Source: Apoda limacodes (Eukaryota; Arthropoda; Insecta; Lepidoptera; Limacodidae). Taken from it: 64,000 nucleotides of DNA. Location of the stretch: positions 12,145,019 through 12,209,018 of the forward strand of contig OX291546.1 of assembly GCA_946406115.1 (NCBI GenBank). Direction: 5' to 3'. Positions 1-8,555 of this stretch are shown piece after piece (the stretch's first letter is position 1; each line of letters opens with the position of its first letter). The position numbers and the translations under genes were made by a program. The notes beneath the pieces are model-generated. The model had not been told where the DNA came from. It worked only from the letters and a program-made list of their open reading frames with translations, and did no database searches.

Positions 1-582
1 CAACATATCTATATGTGTTATGATGTGTGAAATACCGCCACATTTTTGTCTTTAATGTTCTTTGAAAGCGTTCCACGATACTAGCTTTTATATCAGGATT
101 GTTAGTGGTGTAATAGTTTATACCTTTACTTTTAAAATATTTTTGCACATCCTTAGAAACAAATTCAGTTCCCTTATCTGACTGAATGTGGTTAGGTAAG
201 GATTTTGACTCATTAAATATACTTTCAAAGCATTCTTTTATAGTTATAGAGTTCTTTTTTTTTAAACATCTAGCAAATGCATATTTACATCAATAACACA
301 CAGAATATATTTAAAACCATCATTATATTCAGAATAAGTGCGCATATCACTTAAATCCACCTGCCACAAGTCATTATAATTAGATAAAATGTACTTATTT
401 CTAGGAAATCTATTTCTTACAGGTTTATGTAATGTGTAAGTTTCTTGTTCTTGCAACCAATTTTTCACTTGTTTTGCTGTCATTTTTCCCTTTAACGAGT
501 TGATGAGTTTGTTAACACCTCCATATCCAGCAGGATGAGAAACATCATAGTAAATCTGATTTATTTCTAATAGGGGGTCCAT
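1..582 (-). pseudogene. Polinton integrase, frameshifted and running off the left edge
   Basis: This is a retroviral-type (DDE, rve) integrase of the Polinton class, which would insert element DNA into the host chromosome. The first reading frame, from the ATG at 582, holds a Polinton-typical N-terminus ('YTLHKPVRNRFPRNKY') and the first catalytic Asp region ('LWQVDLSDM'). It hits a stop at about 262. The rest continues in another frame from about 285 down to base 1, with the second Asp ('HIQSDKGTEF') and the catalytic Glu ('ASIVERFQRTL'). The break falls just after 'CVIDV'. Comparison with family spacing suggests a loss of a few bases there. Its start overlaps the end of the upstream 261-residue gene by 16 bp. 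The C-terminal chromodomain-like part, if present, lies outside the window. Confidence 0.85.
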
Positions 583-1352
583 TTTTCCCAGTCTATTTTT
601 TTCTTGATTTTGTTAAAATGAGTCTTAGTAGGAGTAAAACTATTATCTGATTGCAATTTGTTAAGTGGAATTTCTTCTTTTATATCACCTAAGTAAAGTT
701 TATTAATATATTCTAGTCTTTTTGGATTTCCAATATAAGTTAATGGTATTTTAATTTCTTTTAATGCTGATGCAAACTCTTGCCACCCAATTGGATCACT
801 GTGTTTAAGTGGTCTTAGTGTATCATTCACCAGGTCTATAATGTTACTTCCTGGTATTTTCATATTATTGATACTAACAGTTCCATTGGTATCCCAATCT
901 ACCTTATTTTTATTTGAAAAAATTGATTCTATTAGTAATTCACCTCGTTTTATATACGTCTTAGGAATCAATTTCAAGAGTTGTTGCTTTGAATAAAATG
1001 GGGTTAAGTCAGTATCATTTATGGTTTTTGATTTTATGTTTGATACCTGCTCAGTGTCAAGGACTGTTTCCTTAATGACATCAGTATCTTTATAATTAGG
1101 CGAACTTTCTGTTTTGGTTATAATTGGTATTTGATATGGTCGTCGTTCTACTTCAGTAAAATGTAAATACCTTTGTAGTGTTTGTAAATACAAAATCCAT
1201 TTTTCTCTATCTTCTACATTACTATTTAAAATATCTTTCATTTCACCATCTAAACGGGATAAAGTATTTAAAGCGCTTTGTGTTTCATTTTCCTTTTTAA
1301 TTTTTTCTATCAAATTAGGTTCAATTAGAATCATTTTTTTAGCATGTTCCAT
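567..1352 (-). CDS. Conserved Polinton-associated protein, 261 aa, function unknown
   Basis: I recognise this only as a protein that recurs beside the ATPase and integrase in metazoan Polintons. The N-terminal 60 residues are charged and helical ('EKIKKENETQS'), followed by a low-complexity Ser/Thr/Asp linker at about 75 to 120. A more conserved C-terminal half, about 125 to 225, has 'GELLIESIF', 'IPGSNIIDLVNDTLR' and 'IPLTYIGNPKR'. There is no signal peptide, membrane segment or catalytic motif that I can identify. It starts 19 bp after the pX-like gene stops, and its last codons overlap the integrase start, consistent with tight viral-style packing. A structural or DNA-packaging role is possible from the neighbourhood, but this is inference. 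Confidence 0.72.
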   Translation of the reverse strand: MEHAKKMILIEPNLIEKIKKENETQSALNTLSRLDGEMKDILNSNVEDREKWILYLQTLQRYLHFTEVERRPYQIPIITKTESSPNYKDTDVIKETVLDTEQVSNIKSKTINDTDLTPFYSKQQLLKLIPKTYIKRGELLIESIFSNKNKVDWDTNGTVSINNMKIPGSNIIDLVNDTLRPLKHSDPIGWQEFASALKEIKIPLTYIGNPKRLEYINKLYLGDIKEEIPLNKLQSDNSFTPTKTHFNKIKKKIDWEKWTPY

Positions 1353-1371
1353 TTTTGCTTTTATTTTCCTG

Positions 1372-1701
1372 CTAAGGTTTTAAAATTGAACTCACCAAGG
1401 CACTTAGAACAGATCCTAAAATAATAGGTAAAAAGGCACCACCCCTTTGAATAATTACGTTTTTTCTAAGTAGATTTCTTCCTTTACAAACCAACTTTCT
1501 CAATATATTTTTATATTTTTTTAATTTGTTTTTATCATTTTCCTTGACGGGTATTTTACCCTGTAATACGTTGTAAATACACTCACAAATAAAATTTATT
1601 TCTTCTTTACTACAAGATTTAAGTAAAGCTTTTCTATGTCTTGGTTTCAATACATGCAACGATTTTAAAAGTTCTTGATGTGTAGTCACTCTTGAATGCA
1701 T
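1372..1701 (-). CDS. pX-like small basic protein with hydrophobic C-terminus, 109 aa
   Basis: This is a small, strongly basic protein. Residues 20 to 85 carry many Lys/Arg ('RHRKALLKSC', 'KNILRKLVCKGRNLLRKN'). They end in a glycine-alanine hydrophobic tail at about 87 to 106 ('RGGAFLPIILGSVLSALV'). That layout matches small adintovirus/Polinton proteins compared with adenovirus core protein X and late membrane-active peptides. A core-condensing or membrane-active role is family-based inference. Its ATG shares one base with the ATPase stop codon (TAATG), so the two genes are probably translated from one transcript by reinitiation, or the gene has its own message starting inside the ATPase. Confidence 0.75.
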   Translation of the reverse strand: MHSRVTTHQELLKSLHVLKPRHRKALLKSCSKEEINFICECIYNVLQGKIPVKENDKNKLKKYKNILRKLVCKGRNLLRKNVIIQRGGAFLPIILGSVLSALVSSILKP

Positions 1702-2360
1702 TATTTATGAATGATTGGAATTTCATTATGTTTGCTGTATTTAAATCCTTTTTTAGGTATATATACAATGCAGTTCTGGTCAGAAGGAAATATTCTCGTT
1801 TTAAATCGACACATATCAATTGTGTCCTGTTTTAAATCTATTATTAGGTAGCCATGAGGTTCACTAGTAGCATCTTTGTAGGCATCTTCCAAAAATTTAA
1901 TGTTTTCAGGTGAGACTTGACGTGCTAAGTAACGAATTTGTGTTTTATCTCGTGGATTTTTAAAGTAGACTATATAACTAGAGTTTAAAGAAATATCTCT
2001 CTGTCCTTTACCTTGATGGAATATATTTTGTGTAATATAGAAAACACTAATGTTTCTATGATGACTACCCTTTGTGAATATGTCAACAACACGACCATCA
2101 GACTCTCGCATGAGGTCATCGATTATTATTAGTTGTGGTTGTTCTCCATCAAACATACTGAGGTCAGGAATACCTTGGTAATAATTAACATTGTTCAAGT
2201 TGTATAACGGTTGCATTTCATCATAACACCACATAATATTAGAAAAATGTTGATTGCAAATCTCATTAGCATGTTTCACAAAATTTTTAACAAAAACTGA
2301 TTTACCACATCCACTAGGGCCAGCTACAATTACTGTAAAGGGATGATAAAAATGAATCAT
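1701..2360 (-). CDS. Polinton packaging ATPase (FtsK/A32-like), 219 aa
   Basis: This is a P-loop ATPase of the FtsK-HerA/A32 group, which in Polintons and relatives drives genome packaging into capsids. Walker A is 'GPSGCGKS' at residues 14 to 21, Walker B is 'LIIIDD' at 77 to 82, and a sensor-like 'YITQN' sits at 108 to 112. A downstream 'RYLARQVSPENIKFL' region is typical of Polinton ATPases. The 219-residue length is normal for the group, and the ATG directly before the beta-strand leading into Walker A gives a complete domain. A TATA-like box lies 71 bp upstream, in the 211-bp gap after PolB. The reading frame is undamaged. Confidence 0.9.
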   Translation of the reverse strand: MIHFYHPFTVIVAGPSGCGKSVFVKNFVKHANEICNQHFSNIMWCYDEMQPLYNLNNVNYYQGIPDLSMFDGEQPQLIIIDDLMRESDGRVVDIFTKGSHHRNISVFYITQNIFHQGKGQRDISLNSSYIVYFKNPRDKTQIRYLARQVSPENIKFLEDAYKDATSEPHGYLIIDLKQDTIDMCRFKTRIFPSDQNCIVYIPKKGFKYSKHNEIPIIHK

Positions 2361-2571
2361 AATTATTTTTAATGTGTGTTCTCTTTGAAAATGTTCAAAT
2401 TCATATGGAGGAAAGCAATAAAAACAAACACTTATATATTAAAAACAATATAATTAATAATAAAAAAAAAATTACAATCATTATGTTACTTAATAATAGT
2501 TATTACCTTACATTTTTTAAACACACATAAACCAGATACAATTAATACTCTATATTATTATTATTTCAAAA
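2361..2571 (-). promoter_or_regulatory. Intergenic spacer with TATA-like box for the ATPase/pX/261-aa/integrase cluster
   Basis: This spacer of about 210 bp between the PolB stop and the ATPase start is very AT-rich. Read on the minus strand, 2440 to 2431 is AATATATAAG, a TATA-like box about 71 bp before the ATPase ATG. The same arrangement occurs upstream of PolB and of the small spliced gene, which supports it being real. No clear AATAAA polyadenylation signal for PolB is seen. Confidence 0.5.
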
Positions 2572-5500
2572 CTATAAGTTAATCTTAAAATGACCCCAAG
2601 CATATGTATCTGTTGAATTAGGTAAAATATATCTCTTGGTGTCATTACAGGATAGACAAGTTTTATTAATTTGTTGTGTAAAAATAGTATGTTTCACACT
2701 TCGAATCCTACACATTTGTGAAACATTTACATTTTTATTAAATAGACACAACTTATAATTTTCCAAATTCATCTTTTTTGTCACACTTTTATTTACACCT
2801 TTTGCTTTAGCAATAACCTTACTTTCAATGTCCATTGCATACATTTTTGATCGAAGTCCTACAAACTCCCGAAATATTTTACCATTGTTCTCATCCTTAA
2901 AATATCCAAGTTTCTTTTTATTTAAAAGTGGGAAACCATAAACATTATCACTAGAATAGTCTGAAGTATCGAAAAAACATTCTAAGTCAGATTTTATATC
3001 ATTATAAAAATTATCTGTAAATACATGGTAAACTAAGCTATCCGTATCAGTGTATAATAACTTGACACTATTATTGTATTTTCTTTTCATGTAATTATAA
3101 TGAAAGTTATACATCAATGTTTTTGATATTTCTAATATACAAAATCCTAAAACAAATGGTTTATTGAAATATACCTTAGTCTTTTGTAATTGTACAGCAA
3201 TTAAAGACTCGGAGAATATAGATAGACTATGAAACTCAGGGCGAGCAATTAAACTTTGTGCACCTTGAATTTTTCCATGGTTTTCCCAGTGGGTTAACAA
3301 TTTCACATTAACACGTTTTTCAACATTTTCCATAGTTTTACCAAAGACTGCATTATTCATAAGTTTATAAAAATCTTTTTCAAAGTCACTTTTAGCTAAA
3401 GTTCTTAGTTGTGTATTTAAATCTATATATTTCTTCAACCAAGGACTTTGCTCAAACTGTAAAACTCTATGAACTCTAATTAATTTCATACCAAGTTGTA
3501 AAAATTGCTTCAGATTTCTATAGTGAATAATATATTTAGTTTTGTTATATAAATTTGGTACTAATTTTTTATCTTTACTGTTACCGATTACAATGTTTTC
3601 AGGGCATAAAGGTAAGTCTGAATGAAGATCATGTAAATTTTCAGGGTATTCAAGATCAACTTCCAGTATGTATCCAATATCTGATGAATCTGATATATTG
3701 AAGTCTATGTTCGGGTTAACCCATTTAAAATCTCTTACAGGCAAATACTGAGACATTGCCCAACCATAGAGATTGTTTGCATCAAAATACATTAAGTAAG
3801 ATTTTGGTAAGTTATCTTTGTAATCACCCATGTACTCGTTATTTGCCTTTCCATATCTGTTAGAACACTGTGAAATACCACCTCTTATACCAGACTTTAC
3901 GAATGCTATTTTATCAAAGTCTTTTAATAATTCCAGTGTTATGTTAGTACATTTTAGCATTGCATCCCAGCTTAATCCTGGAAGGGTATAATATTGTACA
4001 GGGTCGAGTTCATATGTTTTAATACAAATTTCTCTAAAGTTTTCAAAAATATCAGTGAGTAACATTACATCAGTTCTTAAGTATAGATTGGAATAGTCCA
4101 ACATATTTTTACATTTAAATTGGACCCAAACATTTTGAGCATGTTTATAATCATCATCTGAGACACTGGTATTACTTAAAGAGTTAAAGAAAGCGTCTTG
4201 ATCTGGAAGAGTTGTAACTTTTAAGGATTCATAAGAATTAACAAATTCATAAGGAAAAACACCTTTCCTAATAAGTTTATTAAAATCATTTTCGTTTGGA
4301 AATTGTTTTCTTAATTCTATAAATTGATCTTTTTTTAGATTTTTAGCTAAACTATCTAAACTACTGGCCATGAATTTAAAGGAATCTAAAAACCGCAAAT
4401 GTACTAAATGACCTCTTATATTAAGTTTTTTTGAGAATGAAATATATTTTTCCTTATTTTGCGGAATGATATCTATTTCTCCATCTTTAAAATTCAAAGC
4501 ATGAACAATAAAATGAGCATCATAATTACTTAGATTATGAAATAGAATGGGAATGAAAAAGGGAACACGATACTTTGAACTACATAATTCGTGAGCAACA
4601 CCTCTAAAATTACCAGTATTCCAATCATAGTCTACTGTGATGTCATCACCCAATAGCCCTTCACAAATATAACATAATTGCGATTGTCTAATAGATTCCT
4701 TCTCTTCGTTAGTTAATGGAAGTGGACATTTTTGAAAACAATTTATCCTATGTGTATTGCTAATATCTTTGTAAATGCTTTCCATAAACATTTTTGCACA
4801 ATTAGGCCCTGTGTATGTTCTGTATGTAGACAGCTTATCATCATACGAACATTTTATATAGTATCCATAACTATAAACTTCATGTTCATGTATTGTTTTT
4901 GTATATGACTTCGATGGATCAGGGTCACATGAGGTGACGGGTTTTAAAAGAGCTTCAAAGTCTGCATATATTACAAAAGGTAATTTTAATTTTCTTTGAA
5001 ACTTATCAAAATAGATTTCATCATTATTTGTTTCCCGATTAAACCAATCTTTTCCTTTTTTATGAATTCCTGGTAATTCAGTAACAATATGAGCACAGTC
5101 ATGTTTTTGGTGATTAATTAAATTAACTTTAGATTTAAAATATAGAAGGCAACCATCACAGATATGAATAGCATTATTTCGATTCGTTATTTGTTTACTA
5201 ACCAAGCGTGATAAATTTTTTATAAAACAATAATGACCATTTGAACCATTGTTTAAAAATAATAAGTTAATGTGTAATTCTTTACGACATTTAGTAAAAT
5301 ATAATGGTCCAACGATGGTATTACATTTTTTTTCTTTGTTAAATTCTAATCCGAAAACATTGATACTAATGTTATTCTGTTTTTCTACCTTGGGTATATC
5401 CGATAATTTGATTGGGAACTGTATATTATTAAACTTTAGTCTATTTTGATTCCTCAAGTATGATGATACCCTTTCAGAACTTTTATTTACAGGATATAGT

Positions 5501-6472
5501 GCGGATAATAAAGCCCACTTAAAACATTGTTGATCGTTATTTTTTACATTTATGACTGCTTTTTTACGCTTAATATCTAAAGGTAATTCAATAAACGAAG
5601 ACCCTCGTAAGGGATTGAACTTATTAACATTCATTTCTAAGAACTGAATTTTTTTTAAAGTCCATCCACTATCTTTTGCTTCGAAATCACTCATTTTATT
5701 TTTAATGTCTTCGCTTAAAGTTTCTAAATAATTTTCTAATTCGTCCCCTAAAGAAATAGTCCAATTTTTTGTTTGAAAATCGAAAGAATTTTTTAAATCT
5801 TTTGTTTCCTGTTCAAAATCTGCATGAATAATAAAATTAACTTTAACAATAGTTAACTCTTTTAAACATTCCTGAATAAGAAATAGTATCGACTCTTTAA
5901 TTGATGCTATGAATACTTCAGGAGTTTGTATTTTAAGTGACTCATTAGCTTTAGGTGATACAATTCTATACGTTAAGACCCGAGACCCAAAAGCAACTGA
6001 TATAACAGAGACATTATGTAAATTATGATTATGAATAAGACATTTTTCTTTGTGTTCCTTAGATCGTAAGTGCTGAGCATAGAACCTTTGGCTAACCTGT
6101 AATTCACATATTTGACACATAACGTTATGTCTATGTGTTGTATTGGAAGATGATGACGTCGATGCTTGTTGTAAATCTTCAACACTAATATCAGCTTGTC
6201 TCTTCAAACCTCGACCGACTTGAATTGAAGATTTTCTGTAGATATAACATGCTTATGTTAATATAAGAACACAAATATGTAACATAAAATTTAAATAAGT
6301 ATAGTTAGAATGTATACCTGAATGTTTCCTCAACTTCTTTACAGATGTTAAACAGTGAAGTGTCATAATACGGATTTTCCAGAGCATTATCTTCATAATT
6401 CTCACACGCTCTCATTAGTTCTTTTTCTTCTTCTTCAAAAACATTTTGAAAAAAAACACTTTCTAGTGACAT
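2572..6472 (-). CDS. Polinton protein-primed DNA polymerase B, two exons, about 1272 aa
   Basis: This is a family B, protein-primed replicative polymerase. Exon 1 is 6472 to 6318 and exon 2 is 6235 to 2572. The 82-bp intron has CAG|GTATAC and CTACAG|A junctions, and the split Arg codon keeps the frame. Exon 2 has no ATG at its open start (a TTG at 6207), so the spliced model supplies the initiator. Residue numbers below count from that TTG. A C2H2-like finger lies at 31 to 56 and a second Cys/His cluster at 350 to 371. ExoI is 'YADFE' at 414 to 418 and ExoII is 'HNLSNYDAH' at 557 to 565, followed by 'LYLRTDVMLLTD' near 708 to 719. Polymerase motif A is 'FDANNLYGWAMSQYLP' at 808 to 823, motif B is 'NNAVFGKT' at 951 to 958, and motif C is 'YTDTDSL' at 1032 to 1038. 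All key residues are present and there is no internal stop. Confidence 0.93.
6236..6317 (-). other. Predicted 82-bp intron in the Polinton PolB gene
   Basis: On the minus strand the donor is CAG|GTATAC (exon ends at 6318) and the acceptor is CTACAG|A (exon resumes at 6235). The intron contains an in-frame TAA, so unspliced reading cannot connect the ATG at 6472 with the polymerase frame. The join is in phase (codon AG|A). Its length is close to the minimal size of insect introns. Confidence 0.72.
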
Positions 6473-6539
6473 GGTTGAAATAAACCAGTTTAGCTTTGCT
6501 TGTGAATGATGAATTAATAATAAATATAATGTTCGATTT

Positions 6540-6560
6540 TTCTCTCATATATACAAGTCG
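6540..6560 (-). promoter_or_regulatory. TATA-like box of the PolB gene
   Basis: The minus-strand sequence GTATATATG (6554 to 6546) lies about 74 bp before the proposed PolB ATG at 6472. Spacing and base composition match the boxes in front of the ATPase and the 155-aa gene. Confidence 0.5.
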
Positions 6561-6676
6561 ATAAGGTGATTACTATATTAGTTGATGGTTAATTAATAGT
6601 TGCTCGTTACTTATCAATTAGATACTCATAAAATTTTGTAAGGATGGTTCTTATAAATTAATTTAGCTATTAGAGA

Positions 6677-7332
6677 TTACTTTTTAAAAAAGTATTTTTT
6701 ACAGTTATTGGTTTCTGCTATTTGCTTCGTGATATCAAATATGATACCCTTCGTTTGCTCATATTTTTCATCTTTTGTATCCGTATAATATTTGATCCTC
6801 ACTTCTGAGTGTTTCCAATGTTCATCTACTGGTACTTTTTTCAATTTTATGAGGTCATACACCTCAATTTTTATCAAATGTGTAGCACGAGCCCCATCAT
6901 CATTATTAGTAGACAAGTATGTGACACCAGGGATACCATCTTTTGAAGATCTCGCCACTGTAGAGCTGAGTTTCTTTTTCTTCTGATTGGTCCCCTCAAA
7001 GAATGAGTCGATACTATTTCGACGAGACCGTTTGAGCTTTGTTGTTTCTAAGGCCTTCTCAGTTGATTGCTCATCATCCGATGTAGCGTAGTAGTAATGC
7101 TTGAACGTGTTTTCTTCCATTACGTTAAATGTTAAATTCTGTAATAAAATAAGCCTATGCTTTAAAAACATATTTGTATAATAATTTGAATCAAAAATTT
7201 GCCTAAAGTGAAAACCTAAACAAAATTGGTTTAAGTAATAGACATTCAAACAAACACATAGTTTTGAGGGTCTGTAATATATATAATAAATATAGATAAA
7301 GAATTATAAAGCAAAAAAACACATACCTCCAT
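6677..7332 (-). CDS. Small spliced Polinton gene of unknown function, about 155 aa
   Basis: I do not recognise this protein. Exon 1 encodes only Met-Glu (7332 to 7327), followed by a GAG|GTATGT donor. The 188-bp intron ends at TTACAG (7139), and exon 2 runs from 7138 to 6677 in frame. A second ATG at 7120 would give 147 residues if the intron model is wrong. The N-terminal third is acidic ('TSDDEQSTEK') and the middle is strongly basic, with 'KLKRSRR' and 'KKKK' stretches resembling nuclear localisation signals. The C-terminal 80 residues look like a folded domain ('VYDLIKLKKVPVDEHW', 'IIFDITKQIAETNN'). It sits first in the element, in front of PolB, with its own TATA box, so an early nuclear or DNA-binding role is plausible but unproven. 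Confidence 0.68.
7139..7326 (-). other. Predicted 188-bp intron of the small Polinton gene
   Basis: The donor GAG|GTATGT is a near-perfect eukaryotic 5' splice site. The acceptor TTTTATTACAG|AAT has a pyrimidine-rich lead. Removal joins a two-codon first exon in phase 0 to the long frame. Confidence 0.65.
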
Positions 7333-7424
7333 AGCTTTTTTTGAAGTAAATAGAACCAGCCTCAGTATCACACAGGATGAATTCAATCACTTGATGATAA
7401 ATTGTAACTCGAATACTCTCGACT

Positions 7425-7441
7425 ATCCTATATATATACGA
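7425..7441 (-). promoter_or_regulatory. TATA-like box of the small Polinton gene
   Basis: A TATATATATA run at 7429 to 7438, read on the minus strand, stands about 97 bp before the ATG at 7332. It is the third member of the TATA-plus-short-leader arrangement seen in this element. Confidence 0.5.
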
Positions 7442-7619
7442 TTTATCTTACAAGTACAAATATAATTAAAAAGGTATTAGGAATGTCACCACAAACATCA
7501 TTATCGCACTCACGACATTGTAATTAAATAAGAATAACTAATGAACGGAAAAATACGATAGACCCATTACGATAATGATATAAATACTTAACAAAACTAC
7601 ACAGAACCTACAGTGATGT

Positions 7620-7930
7620 CACGTGGTAGTTCTGGTCAAGCGTGAGTCGACGTATCCCAGACACAGGGGGTGGTTTTGAGAGTGGTCAAGCGCGAGTCGC
7701 CACACCCCAGACACAGGGGTGGTTTTGAGAGTGGTCAAGCGCGAGTCGTGCGGGGGGGCAGAAAAGTTTTTAGGCGAGGGGTTGAAGTTGGAGGGTAGTG
7801 TGCCAGAACCAACGATGTATTGAGAGTGGTCAAGCGCGAGTCGTACAAAGCAGAAAAAAAGTTGGTGAGCTTTTTTTTAGGCGAGGGGTTGAGGTTGGGG
7901 GGCAGTGCGCCAGAACCAACGAATCCCCTC
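7620..7930. repeat. Subterminal tandem repeats of the Polinton right end
   Basis: The core 'ggtcaagcgcgagtcg' (first copy 'ggtcaagcgtgagtcg') occurs four times, at about 7633, 7684, 7733 and 7828. The first two units (about 50 bp) carry 'cccagacacagggg' and 'tggttttgagagt'. The last two (about 95 bp) carry 'ggcgaggggttga' and 'gccagaaccaacga'. The block is much more GC-rich than the flanks. It may be part of the terminal inverted repeat or a regulatory satellite at the element end. Confidence 0.75.
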
Positions 7931-8555
7931 TACTAGCCACTGCATTGAGTATTTTTACGGCAACCAGCCAGGCAGATGCATTTTTCCCCGACTGCACAAG
8001 CGTAGGTAATGTTTTTGAATGTAATTTAAGTTTTAGTATAACCTACTTTAAAATAAAAAATAGTGTCAGTTCACAAACGTACAAATACACAAAACAAAGA
8101 TACAGTAGGTATAAACAGGAAAAAAATCTGCATTATATTAGTGATGGTCTTTCAGCTTAGAATCGAACTCGAAGCTATATATATATATCTTTGTTACGAT
8201 AAATTGGACTTTGACTTTTGTAATCATTGATTGATATATAGTTTAGCATAGATAGATATATCATTTATTATACGCAAATGAAAATGATTATGTATTAATT
8301 ATTAATAATTAGGAACCTTAGTGTTGCTATGGCATCTATCTTGTTATTCACCAATAGCTATAACATTTTTAATAATTAATTTATTAATAATTACTATTTA
8401 TTCGTCTTGGTGGCCAAAGTCAATAACTAGTATTGAACACCGTTTTTATATCTATGTGAACACCGAGCACACCATAACAAGTCACGTACAATGTGGCGCC
8501 AATATAGTAACTATAATAATAACCTGACCGTTTATTTTGTATTGGAAATCCTAAT
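7931..8555. other. AT-rich non-coding stretch, no gene seen
   Basis: No frame here has recognisable protein similarity or splice-bounded coding sequence. It contains short TA runs at about 8176 and a run of TTAATAATTA-type words. The junction between Polinton and host DNA may lie at its left edge. Confidence 0.4.

Larger units (their letters stand above)
1..7930 (-). mobile_element. Polinton/Maverick (adintovirus-like) element, polymerase-side half, cut by the window edge
   Basis: Six minus-strand genes are packed almost without gaps. They include the Polinton hallmark set: protein-primed PolB, FtsK/A32-like packaging ATPase and retroviral-type integrase, plus a pX-like small protein. Polintons are large self-synthesising DNA transposons that overlap with endogenous adintoviruses. 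Capsid and protease genes normally present would lie left of base 1. PolB, the ATPase and three small genes are open, while the integrase is frameshifted, so this copy looks young but probably cannot integrate by itself. The right end is uncertain. I place it within or just after the tandem-repeat block at 7.6 to 7.9 kb, because no coding signal continues beyond it. The terminal inverted repeat cannot be checked with only one end visible. Confidence 0.88.

Noticed and set aside
6205..6207. PolB starting at the TTG codon
   Set aside because: Non-ATG initiation is not needed, because an in-phase splice from an upstream ATG exon explains the open frame.
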